This document shows, one piece after another, positions 54,883 to 62,424 of a stretch of DNA of 64,000 nt (positions are counted from its first letter, which is position 1; every line of letters begins with the position of its first letter). Where the stretch lies: positions 310,001 through 374,000 of the forward strand of contig CAWGNG010000028.1 in assembly GCA_963823895.1 (NCBI GenBank). The letters run 5' to 3'. The stretch is from G963675935 sp963823895. GTDB lineage: Bacteria > Planctomycetota > Planctomycetia > Pirellulales > Thermoguttaceae. A program made the translations under genes and the position numbers. Under the pieces are notes generated by a model. It saw only the letters and a program-made list of their open reading frames with translations, did no database searches and was not told where the DNA came from.

Positions 54883-57497
54883 GTTTGCTCCTCCGTTGTC
54901 CTGTAGAGGATCACATTAAGGTTTCGCCGAATTCTGTCGCACGTATCGTCGCCAAATCCGGCCAGTGCGGTGATGTTCATCACGACGCAGTAGGGCGAAA
55001 CCACCGGAATGGGCTTGTCTTTCCAGATTTCACGCGCGCGGCATCGTCCAAACGTCCAGAGTCCCTCCCAACCGGCTTGGAGGGCTTCCGCGAATTCTTC
55101 GGCATGGTCCACCAGCAACAGATGCTCGACCACTCGGCTACGCCCGACACAATCACTCGTGTTGCAGCCGGGGCATTTGGGCAGCCCACGATCCGGTTGG
55201 AACAGAGTATCGACTGGGCGGGTAGAATTCGGATGAGCTTCAATGGCCGGAGTCTTGTCTTGCATGTGCTTAATGAGGTTCTCCTTTCCGGGATAGGGTT
55301 GGCTGCGGTATTGGCGGGCGTGATCGGGAATGCCAACCAGGTAAGCATTCTCGCAGCCCTCGGAGTAGACGGCGGCGACCCCGCAACGCAGAGTCGAGAG
55401 ATAGCGCTCTTGTACGTCGGACAGGTTCATGGAGCCGCCAACCTTCCGTCGCTCGTCCTCGGCAACCAGGCGATGGACAATCTTCAGGTTTGTGTTCTTG
55501 AGAATGTCCGGGGCAAGCTTGGTGGGGACTTGATCCACGACAACAATTCCTTCTCCATAGGCGCGCACCTCGGCCAGCAGATTACAAAACGTTTCGACAG
55601 CTTTTCCACGAGGATTGGACTCCTCCGAGGGAAGGTTCTGCGGTGCAGCGGTGAGGAGCCGATGGGCTTCCTCGATGAGCGTAACGTGTCGTAGCGTATT
55701 GCCCGAAAGGCCCGCAGCCTGCCGATACTCGACCAGTCGCAACAGCATAGCCCCAAGGACGAACGCCTTGTCTTCGTCACTGCCCATCGAGGCGAACTCA
55801 AGAACCACTGGGCCGGAAAGCAAGTAGTCCATCGGCATGGATGCCTTGCAATCGAGCATCGTCCCCTTACTGCCGACCGTCAGACTCATCAATCGCGTCA
55901 GTAAGCCGGCCCTGATGTTCCCGGTGATCTCAGCATCATAGCCGAGTTCCTGGACCAGTCGCTGAATGGTCTTGGAGAGGTCCGAAAGGACTGGCTGGGC
56001 CGCGGGAATGCTACCTCGCGGATGGTTCCCCCTTACCAAGTCCCATCCTCGCTCTTCATAGACCCGATGCAGGGCAAGACTCAGCACGTAGGGCATGGGG
56101 GTTACGAGGGCGAATGCGGCATTGAAAAGGGCAACCACGCCGTCGATGTGCGTCTGAACATGCACACCCGGCTGGACCTCCAGGGGGTTGAACCGAAACG
56201 GAACGCCGGTTTCGTCGCCCAAAGTGAAAACACGGAGGGCTGGTCCGGTCGGCCCTGACAAGAGAAGCCGGTATTCAGACTTCATCGACGGCTCCAAGAC
56301 CAGCCACGGGATTTGGTGTTCCTCCCAAAGTTGGCGTAGCAGGTACTGGCACGTTTCCGTCTTGCCTGAGCCGGGCACGCCCGCGACAAGCACGTGCTTG
56401 CAAAGGTCGTCAACGCCCAGATCGAACCAGTTGACGGTCTTCCGGCCGCGATCGAGCACCAAACCAATTGAAAGCCGCTGAGACTGTTGTACGACGGGCG
56501 GCGAGACGGCGAACTGAACGAAATCCCGTAGCTGGTATCCGGCGAACTCTTCCGCCGGCAATCGGGCCAGCGCCGCAGCCTCCGGCGTCGTCAAGCACGT
56601 GCTCGGCAATTCCTGGGCGGCAGTCTCCCCTCGGGGAAGGCACGGTCTGATGCGAATGGGTTGAGGGCGACTCTCAGGTCCGGCAAATGCGCTCAGAAGG
56701 GCCTGCGTCCCGAGCAGCATGCGATCGCGTTCGGCGGCAAGCAAAACGACGTGTACCTTCCACATCCCCACGCGGGTGCCCATTTCGTGTTTCTTACGGG
56801 CCGCCTGCAACAAATCCAAGTAATGCTTCGCTTGGGGATTGTTATTTTCTTCTGCCGATCCGCGGCGGAGGTAGGCACTGACAAGTTCGCGTTCTTCATA
56901 GGCAAGACCGGCGAGCGTCTGTTGGACGTCGCCCTGGGAGACGGGGCGACCCAACACCAAGTATGCCCAGTTCCCGCCCTGCATGGCCCGGAAAACCGAT
57001 TCCAGGGTCGCGTGTGGCGTGAGTTTCTCGGCATTGGGCTTCGGTCGAGCCATGGACAACGAAGGGTTGCCCGTCATCGTCGAACCCCAGGGCAACTGCG
57101 TCAGTGCACTGACCAAACAGTCTAAGGACGGCCCCTTGGAAACCTCGCACGCGGGAAACGTGGCGGAGAGTGTTGAAGCCCAAGTACCGATGCCGTCCTT
57201 GCCTCCAGGGAGCGCGAGGTAAACGGCGATTCCGCTGGCATTTCCGAGGACGACATACGCCCAGGGAATGGCATCGTTACAGAGCCCTGCAAGCAGCTTT
57301 TCGTGACGCGATTCCAAAGTGCCGAAGCCAAGTGCCGAGTTGTTCCAGAAGCGGGATAGTGCGTCCACCCGGACCAACTCCAGATCCCCCGCAAATACGG
57401 AGTGCGGTGCGAACACGGGCGTTTCCGCGCCGACGGGGCCTTCCAATCGCCGAATGCCGGCGGTGATCTGAAGTGGAAGTGTTGGAACCGAAGCCAT
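54879..57497 (-). CDS. HerA/FtsK-like ATPase of the motor operon
   Basis: 872 residues. About 350 N-terminal residues are alpha/beta and family-specific. The ATPase domain begins with Walker A GVPGSGKTETCQYLL near 370, then LVLEPSMKSEY, Walker B LIEEAHRLL near 605, and the HerA signature VVVDQVPTKLAPDILKNTN with VHRLVAEDERR. A Cys cluster (CPGCNTSDC) near the C-terminus suggests zinc binding. GAGGAGG precedes the ATG. HerA-type ATPases pump or extract DNA/protein as hexamers; many belong to defence or conjugation systems. Confidence 0.85.
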   Translation of the reverse strand: MASVPTLPLQITAGIRRLEGPVGAETPVFAPHSVFAGDLELVRVDALSRFWNNSALGFGTLESRHEKLLAGLCNDAIPWAYVVLGNASGIAVYLALPGGKDGIGTWASTLSATFPACEVSKGPSLDCLVSALTQLPWGSTMTGNPSLSMARPKPNAEKLTPHATLESVFRAMQGGNWAYLVLGRPVSQGDVQQTLAGLAYEERELVSAYLRRGSAEENNNPQAKHYLDLLQAARKKHEMGTRVGMWKVHVVLLAAERDRMLLGTQALLSAFAGPESRPQPIRIRPCLPRGETAAQELPSTCLTTPEAAALARLPAEEFAGYQLRDFVQFAVSPPVVQQSQRLSIGLVLDRGRKTVNWFDLGVDDLCKHVLVAGVPGSGKTETCQYLLRQLWEEHQIPWLVLEPSMKSEYRLLLSGPTGPALRVFTLGDETGVPFRFNPLEVQPGVHVQTHIDGVVALFNAAFALVTPMPYVLSLALHRVYEERGWDLVRGNHPRGSIPAAQPVLSDLSKTIQRLVQELGYDAEITGNIRAGLLTRLMSLTVGSKGTMLDCKASMPMDYLLSGPVVLEFASMGSDEDKAFVLGAMLLRLVEYRQAAGLSGNTLRHVTLIEEAHRLLTAAPQNLPSEESNPRGKAVETFCNLLAEVRAYGEGIVVVDQVPTKLAPDILKNTNLKIVHRLVAEDERRKVGGSMNLSDVQERYLSTLRCGVAAVYSEGCENAYLVGIPDHARQYRSQPYPGKENLIKHMQDKTPAIEAHPNSTRPVDTLFQPDRGLPKCPGCNTSDCVGRSRVVEHLLLVDHAEEFAEALQAGWEGLWTFGRCRAREIWKDKPIPVVSPYCVVMNITALAGFGDDTCDRIRRNLNVILYRTTEEQT

Positions 57498-57510
57498 TTG
57501 TCCGCCCTCC

Positions 57511-58410
57511 TCACCTGGCGATATTGTTCAACGAGACCCAAGTGCCATGCAGGTGTATGGCGACTCCGGTCGCAAGAATCGATATGAGTATCAGCCAAAT
57601 CCACCATTTCGACTGGTGGAACTGAATCGTGGTTTGGGTTCGGTGATTGAAGCCATGTCTCGCCATCAGGACGCCATTGCGCCAGGAACCCCAGAAGCTG
57701 ACCAGATCGTCAGGCGCGACGTTGCCACGCGAGAATAGTCCCTTCAAACGCACGATCACCTCGGATTCGTCTTGCCCGTCTCGCACGCGGGCATACCAGA
57801 CCGGCACTTGCTCGTCGGGCCGACGATTTGCGTGGGCGAGGTACGCGAACCAAAGCAGATTCGTCATGGGAAGAAACCGCAGCATGCACATCACACCGGC
57901 TACGCCTGCAATGGCGAGTACGGGGCCGAACATGACAAGGGTGTTGCCGAAAACAACAAGGGGGGAAACAAGCAAGAGAAGAAACGCAAGGATCTTCGTA
58001 AGTGCCCGGCAAATGTCGAAGTCAGGCGGTTCGCGCTGAGAGTTGTCGATTGCTATGACGCGACCGACGACTTCGGCGCCTTGGCGCGTCGCTACACTCT
58101 GGGTCGAGTGCGTCGCCTCTTCCGGCTGAGGACCTGTATCCGTCCATGCGGCGGGTTGTGCAAGCGGTGTTGACTGGCCGGCAGCAGTGGTTGCCTGGAG
58201 TTCATTCGATTGTGCAACCATTGGCGCACGCAGCGCATCGTCTCCCTGGATGCCAACCAACTGCCCGGCAATTGCCTGATCCCAATCTAGAACCGCCGGC
58301 AGGCGTTGAGTCTGCTGAGTGGAACAAGAAGGACACGCGCCGGCTCCAGCGGGCCTCTTGAAGCCGCATTCCGGGCAACGAAAATCGCTCGTATTCTGGA
58401 CGGTGCCCAT
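57511..58410 (-). CDS. Zinc-ribbon membrane protein of the motor operon
   Basis: 299 residues. N-terminal zinc ribbon (CPECGFKRPAGAGACPSC), a long polar linker, a hydrophobic pair (LAFLLLLVSPLVVFGNTLVMF, PVLAIAGVAGVMCMLRFL), a cytoplasmic segment with AYLAHANRRPDEQVPVWY, then a C-terminal TM helix (WWIWLILISILATGVAIHL). 13 bases before the ATPase gene. No family recognised; an adaptor between the membrane motor and ATPase is plausible. Confidence 0.65.
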   Translation of the reverse strand: MGTVQNTSDFRCPECGFKRPAGAGACPSCSTQQTQRLPAVLDWDQAIAGQLVGIQGDDALRAPMVAQSNELQATTAAGQSTPLAQPAAWTDTGPQPEEATHSTQSVATRQGAEVVGRVIAIDNSQREPPDFDICRALTKILAFLLLLVSPLVVFGNTLVMFGPVLAIAGVAGVMCMLRFLPMTNLLWFAYLAHANRRPDEQVPVWYARVRDGQDESEVIVRLKGLFSRGNVAPDDLVSFWGSWRNGVLMARHGFNHRTQTTIQFHQSKWWIWLILISILATGVAIHLHGTWVSLNNIAR

Positions 58411-58441
58411 GCTTTCACCCTGCCTTGGCTGTGTTGCTGCA

Positions 58442-59548
58442 TCAACGCCCCAAGAAACTTCCGCCGGTTTCTTGGGCCACCTTCATCAGAAAGCCCGCTA
58501 GTTGCGGTTTGAAGTAGTTCCCCAGCCCCACGGTGTTCACAGGAACATCCTTGTGTTGCCGGCACAGTGCATAGATTCTCTCGGCGATCTCGGGATCGAA
58601 TTGGTCCGAGTTGCTGTTCGGGCTGTTTGGCTCTCCGTCGGTGAAAAGAATGACCGTATCGAGATCCGGACAACGATATGCCATTTGCAGTGCCAACAGA
58701 GTGTTTGTGCGGCCCTCAGGCTTCGTATTCCGGATTTGCTCAAGCAATCGCCGCCGGTTGGCTGCTCCGTTAGGACCGCGCACATCGAGGAAAGTTCCAT
58801 CCTCAGGAAACACTTGGGCATCGGTGCTGAAGAGCACAAGGACGCACTCGCCGATCGCAAGGTGCTCCAGCCAAGCCGCCACGACACCGCGGGCGTGCTC
58901 CCAGCGACCCTCCGTTCCCATGCTTCCGGACGTGTCAAAAATAATCGCGACCTTGTGCATTTTTCCTTTTAGGCCAATCAGTTCTCTGTGAAGGCCAGGC
59001 TCAGCTTCGATCCGGCTGCGCAATGCTCTTGACTCCTGCTGGGCATAATCGCGCTCCTGGGTTAAAGAGACCAATCGAACTACCGCATCCTGTTTACCGG
59101 CAATCGTTTCGTCGAGCGTCTTCTTCGTAGCCAGGTAGTAGTCATGGCAGGCGACAAGTTTCGCCTTGAGCTTCTCATTGTCGGCTTCGAGGCGACTTGT
59201 TTCTTCGGTTGCCTGCTCTGTGGTAGCCATCAACTGTGCTCGTTTGGTCTGCAAGGAAGCCAATTGCGCACTCAGTTCGCTGATTCTCTGGCGCCCACGC
59301 TGGATGAGACGCTCGCGTTCTGCCTGAAGGTCGGCGACACGGCCCTGGATTTCGCCGAGTTGGCTCCGGAGCGAGCCAACGTCGCCCTGCATCTGGTGAT
59401 TTTTCCCCTCGCTCCGCTGAAGGCGGGCGGCGACGAATAGGGTGACCGTCAGCGTGAGGATAAGGCCCAAAAAAAGCGCGTCCGTGTTCGAGACCCAGCC
59501 CACGACCATGGCCGCCTGCGACTTGCGGGTGATACGCTCTCGCTGCAT
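58442..59548 (-). CDS. MotB-like TM/coiled-coil protein ending in a vWA domain
   Basis: 368 residues. A single TM helix at about 24-43 is preceded by Asp23 (NTDALFLGLIL), the position of the proton-binding Asp in MotB/ExbD/ZorB. Coiled coil from about 48 to 195 follows, and the C-terminal 165 residues form a vWA domain with MIDAS IIFDTSGSMG, LVLFSTDAQVF and VILFTDGEPNSP. Thus a stator-B layout with vWA in place of the OmpA peptidoglycan-binding domain. Good GGAGGA site; 41 bases behind the MotA-like gene. Confidence 0.8.
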   Translation of the reverse strand: MQRERITRKSQAAMVVGWVSNTDALFLGLILTLTVTLFVAARLQRSEGKNHQMQGDVGSLRSQLGEIQGRVADLQAERERLIQRGRQRISELSAQLASLQTKRAQLMATTEQATEETSRLEADNEKLKAKLVACHDYYLATKKTLDETIAGKQDAVVRLVSLTQERDYAQQESRALRSRIEAEPGLHRELIGLKGKMHKVAIIFDTSGSMGTEGRWEHARGVVAAWLEHLAIGECVLVLFSTDAQVFPEDGTFLDVRGPNGAANRRRLLEQIRNTKPEGRTNTLLALQMAYRCPDLDTVILFTDGEPNSPNSNSDQFDPEIAERIYALCRQHKDVPVNTVGLGNYFKPQLAGFLMKVAQETGGSFLGR

Positions 59549-59589
59549 GACTCGTCCTCCTGCGATTGGGAATGGGATTTCGTGCTCGG

Positions 59590-61143
59590 TTAGCGTCGGC
59601 CGTTCGATCGCCCGTTGGAGGCAAACCCACCGAAAAGCCTGAGAAAGAACGGACGCCTTGGGCCTGCATCCCCGTTGTGGTTCGGAACAAGTGTCTGCAG
59701 GACGGTTCGGATTTCCTGCGGGAGACTCCGAATCGCCTCAGCCGTGGCGGCAGCCTGCGACAGACTCCTCGCCAAGCCAGCGAATTCCTGCCGCAGTTCG
59801 GTCATCTGCCGCACTGCCTCAGTTGTTTCTTGCATCCGAGTCAGAACTTGGTCCAGTTCCGCCAGCCGCCGAGTCGCCGGCTCGACGCCTTTGCGGACGA
59901 ACTCTGCGAGGCCGTTTGCCGATCCCTGCATGGAATCGACTGCATCACGGAAGGCCCGCTGGGTCGGAACGAGGTCTTTTGTGGCGTCAACGAGCTGCGC
60001 ACCTGCCTGTCGGAACGATTGCTGGGCGGGAAGAATGTCTTCTTGTAGCGAACGCGACCATTCCTGGCCCGCTGTGGCCTGCGCATTGACGATCTGGCCG
60101 AAAGAACCGAACTGAGCGTTCAACTGTGCGGCTGACTCACAAATTTGTTCCACGGAATGGGCAAACAAATCGGCCGACTCCTGATGGCGGGTTGCGGCTT
60201 GGCCAAGTTGCACTTGCACCACGGTCTTGAACATCTTCACCGACTCTGCCAAGTCCGTGGTCACCGCTTCGACTGCCGGCGCAATCCCATTGGCGGAGTT
60301 GACCACGTTCTTGGCCGTGGCTTGCAGGTCCTTCATCTCGCCGGAAATGCCCGCCATCTGCGATTGTAACTGGCCAGCGGCTAAAGCCACCGCCCCGCCA
60401 GCGACCTCCAAGGAATGGGAGGTGTGGCTTATGGCCGCAGTTGAATCTCGAAAAGACCCGATGGAACCGTGGATAATGTCCGCCATCGACTGGAGGGCCT
60501 CTGCGGCGTTGTTGGCCGCCACATGGGGCTTGGTCTGCACGTGCTTCCAAACACAGTCGTCAAACCAGCGGCAGGCCACCGTTCGGAGGTTATCAGTTCC
60601 TTTGCCGGCCAAGTGGAGCAGCAGTTGGTTGATGAGCGCTAGCGTAGCGCCGGTCCCAACGCCAAGAACGAGCGGCGTCAGCGAGTACAGAATCTGTTTC
60701 AGGTCTCCGCTGTCCGCCGTCGGTGTTTGAAGAAAGAAGAACCCGATGACGGTAATCAACAGGCCGACCAACGGGGCCATGATTCCCATTCGCTGGAGGA
60801 AGAGGTAGCTGCCGTGACCTTCCAGCCAGTTATCGAGTTGTGCGAGAACGTCCTCCCGGCTGTAATGGCCGTCGTTGAAAGCGCCGTCGTGAAATCGGGT
60901 GGCGACCCAGCCAAGCCACTGGCGGTTCGCTCTTCCCTGCGTAAGCTCATGCTCAGGGGCACAGCCTTGCTGCCAGAGCGTCTCCAATATATTGCGTTGC
61001 CGGACGACTGCCCACCGGTGGCTCAAGAACAGATAGAGTTGGAATGCCAGAAAGGCGCAGAAGACCGGCAGCACTACCGTGTGCAGCGACGTACCTTGGG
61101 CGAACAGGGTGGGGATGACTGCGAGGATGTTCGTTAGGGCCAT
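59590..61143 (-). CDS. MotA/TolQ/ExbB-like proton channel with long helical tail (ZorA-like)
   Basis: 517 residues from ATG 61,143 (GGAGAAAGT upstream). TM1 at about 20-40 (VVLPVFCAFLAFQLYLFL), TM2 near 125-145 (GIMAPLVGLLITVIGFFFL, the TolQ/ExbB/MotA signature) and TM3 near 160-185 (LTPLVLGVGTGATLALINQL). Residues 215-500 form a long, mostly helical tail (SMADIIHGSIGSFRDSTAAI and following). This matches ZorA-type proteins of Zorya. First gene of the five-gene operon. Confidence 0.82.
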   Translation of the reverse strand: MALTNILAVIPTLFAQGTSLHTVVLPVFCAFLAFQLYLFLSHRWAVVRQRNILETLWQQGCAPEHELTQGRANRQWLGWVATRFHDGAFNDGHYSREDVLAQLDNWLEGHGSYLFLQRMGIMAPLVGLLITVIGFFFLQTPTADSGDLKQILYSLTPLVLGVGTGATLALINQLLLHLAGKGTDNLRTVACRWFDDCVWKHVQTKPHVAANNAAEALQSMADIIHGSIGSFRDSTAAISHTSHSLEVAGGAVALAAGQLQSQMAGISGEMKDLQATAKNVVNSANGIAPAVEAVTTDLAESVKMFKTVVQVQLGQAATRHQESADLFAHSVEQICESAAQLNAQFGSFGQIVNAQATAGQEWSRSLQEDILPAQQSFRQAGAQLVDATKDLVPTQRAFRDAVDSMQGSANGLAEFVRKGVEPATRRLAELDQVLTRMQETTEAVRQMTELRQEFAGLARSLSQAAATAEAIRSLPQEIRTVLQTLVPNHNGDAGPRRPFFLRLFGGFASNGRSNGRR

Positions 61144-61349
61144 TTTACTTTCTCCGAGTGGGGACAGGTCGGCAACCACAATCCGCAAACGTCATGCCAT
61201 CCAGGGATTGGCCGGATTCCATCGCTCGGCACAAGCCTTCGCGATTCGAGTGGGCCTGCGACGTGACAGAACTGCTACTAGAAGTATCAGGCGTGAAATC
61301 CGGCAGCGACAACATTTGTGCCCACGGCTGCGGTTTACGACGTGTCGTG

Positions 61350-61634
61350 TTACTCCTTGGGTGCTTCTTCGATCATGGCGACGGCATCTTCCAGGGTCAT
61401 GTCGTTCCACAGGAAGCTCATGATGGCCGGACGATAACGATCAACCGTTCCGACCATGGCGGCGATCAGCGAGGCTACCATCTCCGGGGCCAAGTCCCCG
61501 CCGGTAACGTCGATACCGGTCCCATAGCAAATCTCACCGTCCGAGAAATCCATCTCGAAAGTCCGGATGGCCAGGCCGTAAGGTTGGACACGGCGACGAG
61601 CAATAGGCCCGACAACCTTGGGCTGAAGAGAGCG
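61350..61634 (-). pseudogene. YbjN-domain protein remnant
   Basis: Minus-strand frame QPYGLAIRTFEMDFSDGEIC followed by YGTGIDVTGGDLAPEM and TVDRYRPAIMSFLW matches the C-terminal half of YbjN/type III chaperone-like proteins. The N-terminal half is missing: a TGA lies at 61,635-61,637 and no start precedes the conserved region except Met of MDFSD. Probably decayed. Confidence 0.65.
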
Positions 61635-61692
61635 TCATACGCAAACTGGCAAGCGATCTGCAAGTGTTGTCGTCAACGCCCCTAACAGAGAA

Positions 61693-61720
61693 AGGCCCGG
61701 AGGCGTAATCCTCCGGGCCT
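61693..61720. terminator. Strong hairpin between the YbjN remnant and Cys-rich gene
   Basis: Arms AGGCCCGGAGG (61,693-61,703) and CCTCCGGGCCT (61,710-61,720) are perfect complements around CGTAAT. No T-run follows, so terminator function is moderate. Confidence 0.55.
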
Positions 61721-61800
61721 GTACCCCACCAGCAAACGCGACAACAATCGCCTGTTTACTTTACGGCCTCCCTTAGGCTAAGCCGATCGGCCGCTTGTCG

Positions 61801-62025
61801 TCATTCATGCTGGTCATAAGCGTGACCGCACGTCTTGCAAGCGTAGGGAGAGTAGCCGGTGCTAATGTAGCCACCACAAGTCTTCCCTTCGCGACGGCAT
61901 GCCCGGCACGCGCCGCTGCCAGCCGTAACATGATGTTCTTCGGGACACGACACACACTCGCCGAAGGGCTCGACAAGAAGCGTGCCACAGAGTTCGTCGG
62001 ACTTGTCCTTCAATGCTGCGAGCAT
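61801..62025 (-). CDS. Small Cys/His-rich (zinc-binding) protein
   Basis: 74 residues with CVSCPEEH, CRACRREGKTC and ACKTCGHAYD, giving enough Cys/His for two zinc sites. GGAGTAA-type ribosome site upstream. Function unknown; lies between the FGE-like gene and the motor operon. Confidence 0.6.
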   Translation of the reverse strand: MLAALKDKSDELCGTLLVEPFGECVSCPEEHHVTAGSGACRACRREGKTCGGYISTGYSPYACKTCGHAYDQHE

Positions 62026-62168
62026 ACTACATTACTCCTGTGTGGTAACGGTTCATGGCGTTCTTGACCTCATTACACCCGCCGGAACGCCGAGGCGACG
62101 GGGCAACGGTAAGTTCGGCTTGGTCGTTTAGGCATGGCTCGACGCGCCGCCGACATGGGCAAGTGACT

Positions 62169-62424
62169 CATCCCAAGTCCTGAAGATGCCTTCGCGCCAC
62201 GTCCTTCATCTTTGCAATTGTCTCCTGGTCATGTTGCGAGTCCGCGCTCACCATTCTCTGAAAGTAAGCTCTGGCCGTCTGCCGCTCTCCACGATTGTAA
62301 TAGGCTATCCGTGACGTCGCTTCCTTAGTGTTGGGGCTGTCGCCGTTCGATTCTGTGGACGGGACTTGGCGGTCGCGAATTCCCTCGCGTGGCAGGTTGG
62401 GACGTTGCGCCGCCGATCATTGAC
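62169..62424 (-). other. Probable displaced C-terminus of the FGE-like protein
   Basis: In a frame different from the FGE-like gene, minus strand 62,424-62,169 encodes a coherent segment (TKEATSRIAYYNRGERQTAR, then AYFQRMVSADSQHDQETIAK, KDVARRHLQDLG and stop) with no start codon of its own. It may be the true C-terminus reached by one frameshift near 62,340-62,420. Confidence 0.4.

Noticed and set aside
36895..57497. Complete conjugation system
   Set aside because: Relaxase and coupling protein are present, but no VirB4/B6/B8/B9/B10-type mating-channel genes were recognised, and the HerA-like gene sits in the motor operon rather than with transfer genes.
54247..61143. Calling the operon a standard Zorya type I or II
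   Set aside because: ZorC, ZorD (SNF2) and ZorE are not present, the B subunit lacks OmpA, and HerA is not part of known Zorya types. Only a Zorya-like motor is claimed.
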